A stretch of DNA of 64,000 bases from Brachynemurus nebulosus. Lineage: Eukaryota; Arthropoda; Insecta; Neuroptera; Myrmeleontidae. A program made the position numbers and the translations under genes. Positions 22,362 through 33,715 of the stretch are shown one piece after another (position 1 is the stretch's first letter; each line of letters starts with the position of its first letter). Below the pieces are notes generated by a model, which did no database searches, was not told the DNA's origin, and saw nothing but the letters and a program-made list of their open reading frames with translations. The stretch is taken from positions 10,060,543 through 10,124,542 of the forward strand of contig JAPWDM010000001.1 of the NCBI GenBank assembly GCA_035578155.1, given 5' to 3'.

Positions 22362-22757
22362 GTACATCTGAACAAGAAAATCAATAAAAACTACTATTTT
22401 ATTCCTGAATGTCCATTGCCCATTGTCCATTTTATCATTAAAAAAACGTTTAATTCGATAAGTAAAATTCCATAAGTCATTCCCAAGTTCGATTAAGTTA
22501 TTTATAATACGAATCATGCGAGCAAGTGAATACTATTGATGAAAAAAGATAAAAAAAAAAAACAAATACGCTGCTCACTTCGCCAAGATAACTTTCATAA
22601 GTTCAAATTTTTGGAACTTGTATTACTGGTAAGCGTAAAACTTTCAAGAAAAATTTTCCCTTTATTTCAAAGTGTTGCACCCTAGTGTTTTGGGAATTTA
22701 CTACACTAGTGAACCTCTTTAAATAGACGGAGACCCGCACAGTGTGACCTCTCCTTG
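21910..22757. mobile_element. Long-TIR element (CAAGGAGAGG family)
   Basis: The ends CAAGGAGAGGTCACACTGTG are identical on both sides and inverted. Imperfect inverted homology continues for roughly 180 bp (AGAGGTTCACTAGTGTAGTA, then CTAGGGTGCAAC, then GAAAGTTTTA-GCTTAC). Flanks are TGA/TAA, so a TNA-type 3-bp duplication is possible. A 92-codon frame at 21929-22207 starts inside the left TIR. It is preserved with one amino-acid difference in the second copy only because the copies are recent, and it has no recognised domain. Confidence 0.8.
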
Positions 22758-22839
22758 TAAGTTAATTTTTAAGAATATTTAAAACTAATAACACATTAGT
22801 ATAATGTTTGTTGATTGGGAGGGGGTAGGTCGAGAGGGG

Positions 22840-23005
22840 TTAAATTTGATGGTTTTTAGTATTAATCAAACTTTTCAACGCATTCTGTGTGAGTATTGTT
22901 AAAGAGGTGGCGTGGTTGGTTCTCTGCGTCCCTTGAATTAGCTTTGGGTGCTTAGGTGTCTTCAACGCTCGCCAATGGAAAGTACTGAGTCGGTTGGGAA
23001 ACACT
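22840..23005. mobile_element. Isolated hAT right terminus
   Basis: GGTTGGGAAACACTG at about 22991-23005 is the reverse complement of CAGTGTTTCCCAACC, a classic hAT end, preceded by CGCTCGCCAATGGAAAGTAC. I could not locate a matching left end in the vicinity, so this is a terminal fragment. Confidence 0.5.
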
Positions 23006-23303
23006 GTTTTGAACTGCTTTTTAAAATAACTTTAAGCTGTTACCATAATTTGAATCAAAATATGATTTCTTTTAATTTTGTAACGTTAGCTCGAATATAA
23101 TTAAAAAATAAAAGCTACTATGGAGACTTGCGGCTCATTGTATATATTCCTCTGTACTTATTACTTAATTGAATATAAAAAAAAAATAGTGAAGTTTTTG
23201 TAGATTTGGCATGCTGCCAGTTAACACTACTGAATAATAATAGTTTTTTTTTCATATCTATCTAAACGTACTATTCAGTTATGACACTTTACTATATTCT
23301 TAA

Positions 23304-24150
23304 GGGGGTGGGGGTAAGGTTTTAAAATTTTAATTATTTTTTTTCTGAACATGTCGAGCGTGTTGTGTTCAAAATTTCAAGTAAATCCGAGCAAAACTAA
23401 TGAAGATACAACGTTTCAAGCGACCGGCCCTCATGCTCGATTTTTATACCTGCAAGGTAGCTGCGCGACGCGCCTACCTGGTAAGTATCAAATTTACTTT
23501 AATTTTATATTTGCAAATCTTATACAAAGCAAATACTTACTATAATTACCCGCGTTGTATTATTGATGTTTAGTTTTGGATTTTTTAGTATAAAAAACTT
23601 TAAATCCATTTTCTCGCAAACAACATTTTTGAAGTTCGTGAACATCATAACTCAAAATCTACTTCACCGATTCTTTTGAAATTTTGTACACTGTTTCTAC
23701 ACATAAATCAATAGGTAATCAGGGCGAGCTTTTTTTTTGCTATTTTTTTCCAGTCTATAATAACAAATTAACCGAAATTTTTAGCAAAAGTTGCGTTTTT
23801 CACTTCAAAATGCTACCAAAAATAAAAAAATCGAAAAAAAAAACAAAAAACTTTTCCTGACTCCCTAAGGAAACATATCGCCTTTTAAACGCATTTCGAT
23901 TTTTTTGTTTCGGTTGATCCGGTACCGAGTTATGATGTTCACCGCAAAACAACTTTTTTTCGAGGCGCCTCCGGAGATTCGTGGTTATGAACTTATTTAT
24001 TGATATTTTTAATTGATAATTTTTTCAAAGATACTTCAGATGTTATACTATAACGTGTATATGAAATAAATAAAACAACATTATTCATATCTCCAAAAAA
24101 AAAAATCATGAAAATATCCCTTTTTTCGCTTTTAAAACCTTACCCTCCCC
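23304..24150. mobile_element. TTAA-flanked TIR element (repeat F family)
   Basis: TTAA at 23300-23303 and 24151-24154 flank the ends GGGGGTGGGGGTAAGGTTTT (left) and GGGGAGGGTAAGGTTTTAAA (right, reverse complement). The TTAA duplication recalls piggyBac, but a G-rich start is not its usual end. The interior shares blocks with 8318-8655 and 10209-10425. The frame at 23351-23545 is unrecognised and AT-rich on both sides. Confidence 0.7.
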
Positions 24151-24154
24151 TTAA

Positions 24155-24835
24155 CCATTGCACCTATGTAGTTTCAGCAATGAAATAGAAACATAAGCTA
24201 CAATGCGGTGTTTGTAGTTACTAACATGATACAAGTAACATAGGAAAAAAAATTGTATATGTGCGACAGTGTTCACGACACAAGATCCTACCGTCTGATA
24301 GGGTACCGATATGAAAGCATGGAAAGTGCTTTGAGTCGGTACCGTGGTACGTGGAGAATTGTTTAAAAATATTTCCGAAATTGCCTTTCTTTTCGCCCGC
24401 TTAAAGGTATTTTTCGTCTTAGTAACCCAAAATCAAAATTGAGATGGATTAGCTAAAAAAATTTTTTTTGGGGTACTATATGTTGTATCGAAAGATTGGG
24501 ATGAAAATTTTTTCCCCTGCATACTCTGTCGTATGAAATATTGTTAGAAAGTCCTTTTAAGGCAAAGTTAAAAACGAAACTTTTTGTCTCGTGATTATTT
24601 CAAAACGATGTACAATGTATACTCCCTCTAATCTATTTGATGGTGGATTCAAAAATCTCAAAAATTTGTTAACAACTTTTAATAAACAATTTTCTGTTAA
24701 AGGGTCTTTTACAAGTGGTGTTATAAAAAAACACTTTTTGGAATTTTTTTTGGACAAACTATTTATTGTAATGATAAATAATTTAACTCATGTGTATCAA
24801 GTCCCTTAAGCATATTGTAGTTTTTTCACTTTTAC
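24155..24835. other. AT-rich DNA, no gene seen
   Basis: Two opposite short frames at 24557-24809 overlap each other and have no recognised domain, so neither is called. Confidence 0.45.
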
Positions 24836-24839
24836 AACT

Positions 24840-24974
24840 CAAATTTCTTGCCAAAAAGCAATTTAACTCGAAGAACTGTCGACCCAAAAACGTTTCAGCG
24901 ACGCTGTCGCACTTTTGTTAGTTGACAGCTCTTCTGGTTAAATTGCTAGGCAAGAAATTTTCGTTAGACAAACC
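24840..24974. repeat. Short foldback element
   Basis: AAATTTCTTGCC ... GCAATTTAAC ... GAAGAACTGTCGAC on the left is mirrored on the right by GTTGACAGCTCTTC ... GTTAAATTGC ... GGCAAGAAATTT, giving arms of about 43 bp around a GC-richer loop (AAACGTTTCAGCGACGCTGT). No TSD recognised. Confidence 0.8.
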
Positions 24975-25067
24975 CAAATTTATTCGAAAAAATACAAACC
25001 TCTGGTGTAATAATAAGTGAAAAAAAACTTTTGCACATAAAAGTACATATAATTAAGTGTATGTTGA

Positions 25068-25136
25068 CTATTTTTTCTTTTATTTTCAATCAGACATCAG
25101 CTCTTGTAAGCCTATTGAAGGTCACAGAATCGAAAA
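25068..25136 (+). repeat. 69-bp direct repeat, left
   Basis: Identical, base for base as far as I can read, to 26141-26209. It begins CTATTTTTTCTTTTATTTTC and ends ACAGAATCGAAAA. It flanks the second copy of the 1-kb segment and lies in the left TIR of the element spanning 25085-26545. Confidence 0.93.
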
Positions 25137-26140
25137 TACTACACTTAAAACGAAAAAGGGAGAACATTTGTTTACATAGGTACCTACTTAAAAATAATTC
25201 AAAAAGTACTAGACCGATTTTGAAAATTTTTTACTGTCTGAAAGTTAAACAATTCTACATGAACACTGGTTATGTAATATGAATCACAAAAATAAACTAC
25301 CCAACCGATTTTGAAAATTTATTAATTGTTAAAGTGCTCAACTATTTTAGATGAATACAAATTATGTCATAATATGAGGTTCGCCAGAATCCGGCGGTCC
25401 CAAAAATGTCAAGAATAGACTACCCAACCGATTTTGAAATTTTTTTACTGTTAAAGAGTTAAACTCTTTTAGATGGATACAGGTTGTTATATGAGATCCT
25501 AAAGTATCTAATCTGTGGAAATTCGCTATGTTATGCAGGATGCTGCGATAGGGGTATTATATTTTGCAAACATTCTTAAAAATATTATAATGTTCCTGTA
25601 ATATAATGTTGCTAATATTTGTGATTTTTGATAAATATTTGATAAAAATAGTTTAAGAGAAGTGAGTAATTTATTTTTAAAGTGAACTAACAAGGAGAGG
25701 TCACACTGTGTGGGTCACCGATTTGGCCGAGTCTCTGGCTATTTGAAGAGGTTCACTAGTGTAGTAAATCCCCAAAACCCTAGGGTGCAACAGGGCGCAA
25801 TAAGGGAGAAATTTCTCTCGAAAGTTTTAGGCTTACAAGTACCACAAGTTGTAAAAATTCAGAATTGTTCATATTTGCTTAAAGAAAAACGTGAAATCTC
25901 ATCTCGTGAAGATGCAGTACAAATCCACTCACTAATCCACCATCAATTGTTAGCACCAACTTTTCAAAAAATGACCAAATACGCGTGATTTGCATCGAAA
26001 CTATCCAATTTTTCAAAACGTAAATGATATATTTTTCTCTTTGATAAAAGAACTTTGCTTGCTCAAATATTGCATTTATTTCTTGTAGTTAGATGCCAGT
26101 TATGCTTTATTTATTTTTATGGTAATTATCATCCAAAAAG
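25137..26140 (+). repeat. 1-kb duplicated segment, copy 2
   Basis: About 1,004 bp near-identical to 21356-22361, in the same orientation and 3.8 kb downstream. It is inserted between two 69-bp direct repeats. It includes the left TIR (from 25689) but not the right TIR of the CAAGGAGAGG element, so it was not mobilised by that element's own ends. Junctions show short shared bases (AAAA on the left, CT on the right). Confidence 0.92.
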
Positions 26141-26209
26141 CTATTTTTTCTTTTATTTTCAATCAGACATCAGCTCTTGTAAGCCTATTGAAGGTCACAG
26201 AATCGAAAA
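26141..26209 (+). repeat. 69-bp direct repeat, right
   Basis: Second member of the pair described at 25068-25136. It runs on into the interior of the interrupted TIR element (AAAACGGTGCC). Confidence 0.93.
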
Positions 26210-26549
26210 CAAAAACGGTGCCAATGATTAAAGAAAAACTGTACTCCGATTGTACTAAAACTACTTGATGCATTCTCTTTATTATGGTGTTTTTGGTAAA
26301 ACTATCTATAATCAGCCGTTAAAATAAAAAATTCGATTTTTTAAAACACCTAAAAGGTCAAAAAACAGGGTAATTTTTCTTTTTTTTTTTTTAAATGGCG
26401 TGTCTTACAGTTTTTGGTATTATCTTTCGTATGAACTAAGGCTTTTGTAAATATATGTTTTAGAAACCGAGAAATCGTTGGCACCGTTTTGAATTAAAAA
26501 ATTGACATGTGACATTTAATAGGCCTACAAGAGCAGATGGAAGGACAAA

Positions 26550-27340
26550 CAAAAAGAAAAATTATTAATTATAATTTTTTCTATTATATTAATGTTTTAT
26601 ATGTCTTCAGTAGCCGAAAATAGCCTGTGAATAGGTATATATTATGTAAATGTATATGTACATGTTTTGCCAATAGTATATTCAAATATCATCAATGAAT
26701 TTTTATGAATAGGTGAACGTCTGTGAAAAAAGCTTTATTCAATTGAAATGACTTTTTTTTACCATTTTCACGTACCACTTACTGACATGACGTCTGCCTA
26801 TATTGCTTAGAATAATAGCTATGCGTGTTCTGATGATTTAGCTGATTTTTTTTTCATTTTTCATTTTTAATTTAATTAAATCTGTACACGTTACAGATAA
26901 AATGTATTCGTATAGTGTTTTAAATAGAATTCAATAGTGCTTTGTATATTTTTTATCAAACGTTATTTAATAAAAATTGTAAAAACACATTGATGTTATT
27001 CGTATAATTCTCTTTGATATAATATTTTATTTACAGTAGATTTTGGCTTTAACGACGCTAACGACAATGAAGGGTGTAATGACTTAAATACTTAGATGAG
27101 ACGGGCAATTTGTATGACGATGCGACGATTTTTATGCGCTGGCGGTTTGTATGACGAATTTTCCTAACGACCGCGACGATCGTATTGTCTTCCTTATTTT
27201 AGGATGCCAAACAATTAATGTCAATTTTGCGCTTGAGTGTGGGTGTTAACTCTCGGTTTTACAGAGTTTCGGATTCTAATCCCAAAGCCGAAGGAGTAGC
27301 TCACCAAATAATCAACAGCACAATTTCAGTTTTAATTAAT
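26550..27340. other. AT-rich DNA with CGACGA-rich patch
   Basis: 27040-27190 holds several GACGA/ACGACG strings (TTGTATGACGATGCGACG and similar) without a resolvable array or TIR partner; a related patch (TTACGACGACTGC) occurs at 28050. Nothing else. Confidence 0.4.
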
Positions 27341-27342
27341 TT

Positions 27343-27970
27343 GGCTAACTTCAAAAATGCATCACTGCTTGCATGAGGCAAAGTCGAAAGTTCAAAAACG
27401 CATCAGACGCATCACAACGAAAAATCAAAAGTTCATTTTTGCATTTGATGCGTCAAAACAATGTATCAAGAAATTTGGTGATGCGTGTCCAAGATGCATG
27501 TAATGTGTATAATGTAGAATTATAACTACTTGCCATATTACGTAGGTATTAACACCAACAGGAATAATTCCGAAAAACAAATTGTTGAAAAAGATGAATG
27601 TATTTACCTTTGATTAAAATTGTTTAAACTATTTGAATACATCTTGCACTCAAAATAGGTATGTAATATATTTTATTCAAATAATTTCAATATTTTCAAT
27701 TTCAAGTAAGTTCAAGTTGAAATTCAAAGATAATATACCTACATATATGCAATGACTATATTGCTATATTATCTATAGTCTATCATGCTACATTATGTTC
27801 CTTATCTATAGCGAAATCAGAGGCTAAATGATGCCAATATCCCTTTCAAAAACATCTAATGTGCATCAAATTTCAAGAGAGCATCAGCAACGCATCATGT
27901 AGTATTAGACACATCAGAAAAGTCATGATGCTGCATCGATGCGGTAAAGTTTACATTTTTGAAGTTACCC
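27343..27970. mobile_element. TIR element with GATGCGT subterminal repeats
   Basis: GGCTAACTTCAAAAATG at 27343 and GGGTAACTTCAAAAATG in reverse from 27970 form a TIR of about 17 bp. GATGCGT/ACGCATC and GCATC strings occur many times near both ends (27385-27500 and 27850-27945), typical of transposase-binding subterminal repeats. AATTAATTT occurs just outside the left end and 5-6 bp outside the right end, so the TSD is ambiguous. Confidence 0.65.
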
Positions 27971-27974
27971 TTTA

Positions 27975-29995
27975 TTTAATTAATTTCCAAATGAAGTTCG
28001 TTAAAACACTTTTACAATAATTTACGTTTAACTTGGATTGCGAAATATATGTTACGACGACTGCTTTCGACGATAATTTTAGTAATTAATTATTTAATTA
28101 ATTTTTAATATTCGGTAAACGATGAACGAATTTCGATTAGTGATTGCAATCGTAGAGTCGATTGGTCAAGCAATCGATTAGTCATTGCAATGATTGAAAT
28201 TGTAGTTTTATTTTAATTGTTTTAGCTTGGGAAGCCCGCGAGACGATTTTACGATGTGAACATTACGGAGTTTCAAATTGCAATGAATCTATGACTTTAT
28301 CCCTTAAAAATATATAACGCATAAAGATTCTTTCTAGAAATTTCCAGGCAAGCATAGATTCATAAGAAAGAAAAAGATAAATTACTTAAGTTTTAACAAA
28401 CAACCAAATTTTAATACTTGCATCGTCTTGCTTTTCTTGGAATTCAAACCAAAGCAGAGTCATAAATTACTATTCAAACTTACTAGATGACATTTCAGTG
28501 CAAATATGAGCCGTTTGACACAACCGTCGCGTCGTTACTCTAACACAAGTATATATTGAGTATAAACGACCAAAGGTACAAAATTATTCAATGTTTGCAA
28601 TTCACATTACTCATATGTCGTATCAATGGCATTAATTTATTCATGAAAGTTCGAGTTATTTTCATTTTAGATAATCGGAAAATCATGAAAATAAATACTG
28701 AAAATACAAGTATATCGACGAAATACGCTACCCGTCATGGTGAAGGTTCTATTTCGTTACAAGGGACAGCTGAATTTAAACACTATAATATTCAGCAGTC
28801 TGTTTATTATACGCAAATGCTTAACTCGATAAATATGTATCATTAATTACCATAAGATTATAGTTTTTTCCACTTTTATTGCGGGAAAAAGTTAGGACAA
28901 ACTTTTTCAGAGGAAACAGTGTCTTTTGATTCCGAGTGTGAAATTAACAGTCTTTGGCTGATTCTCGTAACTAATAAAAATTGCCATTTGGTAAATGTTG
29001 CAGGACAAACGTTCTGCCGTGCTAAGCGCAAAGGTGCTAACTTGAATGAAGATGTTTTTGAGAAAATTGAAGTCTTAGTTTTGCAATTTTTCGACTAACA
29101 AAATTTAAATTAACGTTTATTCTTTTCTACTAACAAAATTTAAATGTTTGTTTGAAAATGCTAAAGCTTTTTACCGTATTTTTTTGAAGATACGACAAAA
29201 ATTACTTAGTATTTGATAGATGCAGCAGAACAGCGTAGTATTTAGGGACTAAAAGTAAGATACGGCTATTTTATAGAGCTTTATTTAATTAAATAATTAT
29301 TTATTTCGTTTAATTATTAGATAGAAATGTTGTAAAATTAATTATGTATTGCCTAAAACTAATAACGCATTTTCATAAAAAAAGCGAGTTACCACCTTTG
29401 AGCTTAGTAAGGCGTTATTTTCTGAACAAAATATAATTTGTTAGAAATAATCTTTGGTGTTAATAAGTATTGCAAATCCTAAAATCTTTAAAAAAAGTCT
29501 AAGAGTGTACTGTTTTTTAGGATAATTATCTAAATCTGAACGAACTTTTCTATCCCATTACTCAAACAGAATTAATTTCTGTGTTACTTAAACGTGCTAA
29601 TAAAATGTAAATAATTTGACATATTTACGTAATACCTGGGTGAAATAAATGTAGTATTATTAATTATTATCAATATCACAGATCAATAGTTTCCAATAAC
29701 ATTTGCGATGGACAAACATTCTTTATCCTTTCAAGTATACATAATGATATTGTATGTACAATGTGGTACAATGAACCGAACATGTTTATATGCATATACA
29801 TATTATGTACGGGATATATTCATTCAATATCCTAGTTGTCCTACTAAATACATAATATATTATACCTATATATAGTATTACACAAACAGTAAATACAATA
29901 GCTCATAATGCAAAAGTTCTAGGAAAATATTAAAAAATTTGTAATTGATTTATTTATTACGAATTTAGTTTTTGACTGATTCCTAGAAACCGAAA
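27975..29995. other. About 2 kb with no supported gene
   Basis: 28130-28200 has palindromic GATTGCAATC / GCAATCGATTAGTCATTGCA strings. 29012-29080 (TGCCGTGCTAAGCGCAAAGG ... GAGAAAATTGA) resembles 32883-32945, so part of this is a dispersed repeat. The 96-codon frame at 28556-28846 has no recognised domain. Confidence 0.4.
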
Positions 29996-30365
29996 TTATA
30001 TATGTATATACGTATGTATTTGTGTGTCCGCACGATAACTCAAGAATGAAACATCTTATTTTTTCGAAGTTTGGGTGAAAACGTTGGAAGTTCAAGAATC
30101 TTAAATGACTTCTTCAGTCAGCCACGTCCGATGTCTGGAACATGGGTTTTTGAGAATTTTTCGTGAAAAAGTTAGTTTTTTGCGACAATTTTCCCAAATT
30201 TAAAAAAAAGTTTTTGCGACATTTTTTTTTATATCATTGAAAAGAGGTGAAAAGGTTTTTGAACTATTGTTCTATGTAAACTAGTTTCCGAGAAAAACAA
30301 ATTTTTTGTAAACGGAAATTCGCTATCTATGCAGGATATTGCGACAGGGGTGTTATATTTATATA
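29996..30365 (+). repeat. Dispersed repeat H, copy 1
   Basis: Aligns with 57228-57550: TATATGTATATACG start, GAATGAAACATCTTATTTTT, GGTGAAAACGT, CTTCAGTCAGCCACG, then AAACGGAAATTCGCTAT and GCGACAGGGGTGTTATATTT at the end. The terminal block also occurs inside the 1-kb duplicated segments (near 21735 and 25519). Confidence 0.75.
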
Positions 30366-30579
30366 TCGAATTAAAAAAAATATACTGCCAAGGAAGGTGT
30401 GGTAGTTAACTTCCTCGCAAGTCGTAACATGAGTGTACAAAGGTTGTGTCTTTTATCTAAAATTAATTGATCCCATATAATTTTTTTTAAAGTTTTTGAA
30501 TTATTTTAAAAATACTGAAAAATTAATCGAATTGCATATTTTAGAATAAGCACAGAATACAGAAACAGCGTACATATAA

Positions 30580-30890
30580 ATGTTTGTAGACAGAAGGAGG
30601 CCGATCGAGCCCTTCTGACTGCTTAGCTGACCATTCTTTTTATGCACGTCAATTGTCATGTATTATTAAAATCATTGTTAGTTACACTGCATGTTGTCCG
30701 AATGTGCGTGTTATGTAGTTGTGTGTGTGACCACTCACACAGATGCAAACATCAAACATATACAACTATAAATACTGTGTACTTATACAACACAGTGTAG
30801 AGAAGTGGTAGGGATTTTTTGTCCACGCTGGTATCACTAGCACAGAGATAGTAACTTCGTTTCTGTATTCTGTGAGAATAAGGATGTTAT
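30580..30890. repeat. Dispersed repeat E fragment
   Basis: Paired with 10490-10865 (ACAGAAGGAGGCC, then a CAATTGTCATGT region, then GTTTCTGTATTCTGTG). Non-coding. Confidence 0.5.
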
Positions 30891-30894
30891 GTAA

Positions 30895-31439
30895 AATGGC
30901 AAACTGCGTATTTGCTCTGTATCTATTTTATAAAACAGTTACACCATTCTAAACGATTATGTGCTGCTTGTGTGGCAACTGTTACTTTGTATTTGGCACA
31001 AATTATTTTCTGAAGGTACATTAAACTACCTTTCGTTACTCATTTGTATAGCTAGTATAGGTTAGTATAAGTACACATACATATGATATACAGAGAAACT
31101 TTATTTGAAAAATGTCCTAATGGTTTTGTTATATCACAAGCAGTTGAAGCAGTCCTATTTCGGTCAGTATTGTCGCCGATATGGTCAACACCAGCTATCT
31201 GTCATAGCGTTTTTATGAAAAATCACAATAATAGTCGAAACTAGCAGTCGCAACTAAAAATCGCAATTACATGTTGAAATTGCAGATATTCTTTAGTCGA
31301 AGTCGTAGTTACAACTGCGATTGCGCAAAATAGCAATTTATCCCTTCCCTACTCTAAATCTATCATCCATTCAGAGTCCTTAAAATTGATAATTCGTTAA
31401 ACAGGACTGTTATATTTTATACCACGACCAATTATACAA
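30895..31439. other. AT-rich DNA with GCAATCGCAGTT-type inverted strings
   Basis: CTAGCAGTCGCAACTAAAAA (31240) and GTAGTTACAACTGCGATTGC (31307) form a loose inverted pair. No boundary or TSD could be set. Confidence 0.35.
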
Positions 31440-31447
31440 CTACAAAG

Positions 31448-32283
31448 TAGAGATGTCGATTCTCCAAAAACAAGATCGATTTTTGGATCGATTTAGATCG
31501 AAATTAAAAAAAATCGATCCAAAAAAAATCGACTAAAAAAAATCGATTCTGTAAGATCGATCTAAAAAATCGAAATTTTGAAAAGTTTAAAAAAAATTAA
31601 CTGATAGTTTGTTAAGGAATTTAATTGATAGTACATGGAAGGTATACCATGTGAAAACGTTTTATATTATACTTGTAAAGGCGATAAGCTAACGTGGATT
31701 GGTGAAAGTAGGAAAAAGTTGGAATGATGCAACTGAATATATAGAACGAATATCACGGAATGAATCAAGTTTATTTAAAAATTTCAAGCAAACTGACAAA
31801 AAAACGTTTTATAAATATGTAAGTCCTTTTGTAGGAGAGGAATCACTTGGAACATGGGTGGTCTTCCTTTCTTTTTGCACTCATGGTCTTCATAGTAGTA
31901 TACATAGTACATATGGTAGGTACATATATGTTATATGGTTATATGGTATACATATTGGCTATTAGCACATTCGATACTACTGGAACTAATTAGGAAAGAT
32001 AATGCGTATATAGTTATACATACGAGTATAGCCACGTGGGGAGTTTTACCCATTGTTATCACAACGGGTAAAAAGTAACAACTAACAATAACATTTTTGG
32101 TGTTTCCTTTTAATACATGTTTCTTTGTAGAATTAAAATAAAAATGAAATTATTTTTCAAAAAAATTGGTTGTCGATCTCTTACTTTTAATAATCGATTC
32201 AAATGAAAAAAATCGAAAAAAATCGATTTTTTAAGCTTCGATTAATCGATCTTCGATTAATCGATTTAAAATCGACATCTCTA
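31448..32283 (+). mobile_element. Non-autonomous hAT element, copy 2, perfect TSD
   Basis: TAGAGATGTCGATT at the left and its reverse complement at the right (ending CATCTCTA) are TIRs. CTACAAAG at 31440-31447 and 32284-32291 is an exact 8-bp duplication. Subterminal regions are packed with ATCGATT/AATCGAT repeats. 836 bp against 686 bp for the copy at 5130-5815. An 88-codon frame at 31699-31965 begins in a region conserved between the copies (ATATAGAACGAATATCACGG ... CAAACTGACAAAAAAACG) and may be a decayed coding remnant, but I recognise no domain. Confidence 0.92.
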
Positions 32284-32299
32284 CTACAAAGTATAAACT

Positions 32300-33160
32300 T
32301 TCGTGTTCATGTTAATCTTTCAACTATCAAATGTTTTTACATTATCTACTGTTTACAAACCATACTTTATAATACTGTTTAAATAAATGTGACCATTACT
32401 GCTGCATATTCCCTTGGTATAAAGAAGATCAATATACATGCACTATGTAATGGGAAAATTGAAATATATCTGTTGCTTGTACGTTAATTCACGGCAGTTT
32501 TAAAAGGGGTCAAAAAGAGTAAATATCGTAACACAGACAAAGATAGATTTTATCTACGGCGGCGTTGTATCGAATGGCATCAGTTCACGGACAAGCCATA
32601 ATATAATATAACATCGATCGTGTTCGCTGCATTGATATGAATTTATCACATTATTGCAGGCCTTCTAGAGACTATTGCACTTGGATGTGCTTTGTAATAT
32701 GAAATGTTGAACAAGTAAGTGTGTATGTATTTTTCAGAGTTGTGAGCTGGAAATATACAAAGTGTTACAAATCGATTCATTTTGAGTACATTATTACCTT
32801 TGGCAGACCCTTTTCAACGTAGAAAGGGGTCGATCATTTTATTTCTGAAGAGCACATAATATATATTATGTTTACATATTACTGCCGTGCTAAGCAAAAG
32901 TGCCGTAAATAACAAATTCAAGTTTTCGAGAAAATTGAGATCAAATCTTTTTGACTTGCTGTTTTTTTTGTATCAGCAGAACCTTAAAGCAATTTTCTTT
33001 ATTTTGCGTAAAAGATATTTCTAAGCAGTTCTGCACAACTTTATTGCAAAATTTTGCTTAGAAACATGTTTTTTTCAATAAAAACTGTACTTCGCTGGGA
33101 AAGAAAACTTCCCGTATAACCGGAAATGGCAGCAAGTTAAAAATATTTTATGGTATTCCA
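32300..33160. other. AT-rich DNA, no gene seen
   Basis: 32883-32945 resembles 29012-29080 (see there). Otherwise nothing recognisable. Confidence 0.45.
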
Positions 33161-33166
33161 TATTTG

Positions 33167-33284
33167 TAAATAATAAACAAATTCTTTACTTTGCAAAATA
33201 CCACTTTTATTTTCGAAACAATATTGTCACAGTTTCAAAAATAAAAGTGGTATTTTGCAAAGTAAAGTGTTTGTTTATTATTTA
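33167..33284. repeat. Long near-perfect hairpin
   Basis: The arms 33167-33219 and 33232-33284 are almost exact reverse complements over about 52 bp (TTTACTTTGCAAAATACCAC, CTTTTATTTT-GAAAC), with a loop of about 12 nt (AATATTGTCACA). The arms differ at very few positions. It could be a young foldback element or a miRNA-like hairpin. Confidence 0.9.
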
Positions 33285-33339
33285 AAAATATTTTAATTAA
33301 ACTTTTAATGAAATCAAATTTAAATTGTCAGTCAGTTAC

Positions 33340-33715
33340 ACCAAATAGGGCGCAAATTAAAAAACAGAAGAAATTTGACAATTTTTACTCAAGTACTGTT
33401 GAGATCTCTGTGAAAGATGAAAGTGACGTTAAAATGATTTCCCGGAGCCTTGGTGCCTTGAAGGGCCTAAAATAGAAATAGTTCTAAAACTGCTGGTATG
33501 TACCTATACTAAGTTCTTACGATGCGGAAATTAGCCATGCTAATAAAATATGAAGATAATTATTTTAGAGTCATTAGGCGAGCAGGATCAAGTGCTATAA
33601 ATAATTGATTTTGCACAGAATTTTGGAATATGTGATTGAATTGACCTAAAAATTTTACCAATAATTCAGATAATTTTATGCGAGTGAAACCGCGAGTCGC
33701 AGCTAGTTCTATATA
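33340..33715 (+). repeat. Dispersed repeat R copy B (uninterrupted)
   Basis: Contains one tandem unit (TTGACAATTTTTACTCAAGT ... TGAAGGGCCTAAAATAG), the empty site of the 13032-13854 element (near 33503), GAGTCATTAGGCGAGCAGG, and the terminal part GCGAGTGAAACCGCGAGTCG CAGCTAGTTC. The last part matches, reversed, 38066-38100. Confidence 0.75.

Larger units (their letters stand above)
25085..26545. mobile_element. TIR element interrupted by the 1-kb segment
   Basis: The left arm CAGACATCAGCTCTTGTAAG ... GCCTATTGAAGGTCACA continues, after the insertion, with AAAACGGTGCCAATGATT (26210-26232). The right arm read in reverse is CATCTGCTCTTGTAGGCC ... TATTAAATGTCACA ... AAAACGGTGCCAACGATT (about 26545-26475). 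Removing the insertion and one 69-bp repeat restores about 380 bp with imperfect arms of about 70-80 bp. No coding region. Confidence 0.7.

Noticed and set aside
22801..23005. Complete hAT element ending at 23005
   Set aside because: No matching left terminus or 8-bp duplication could be found.
28556..28846. 96-codon frame
   Set aside because: No domain, no splice or promoter context, ordinary composition for the region; cannot be supported.
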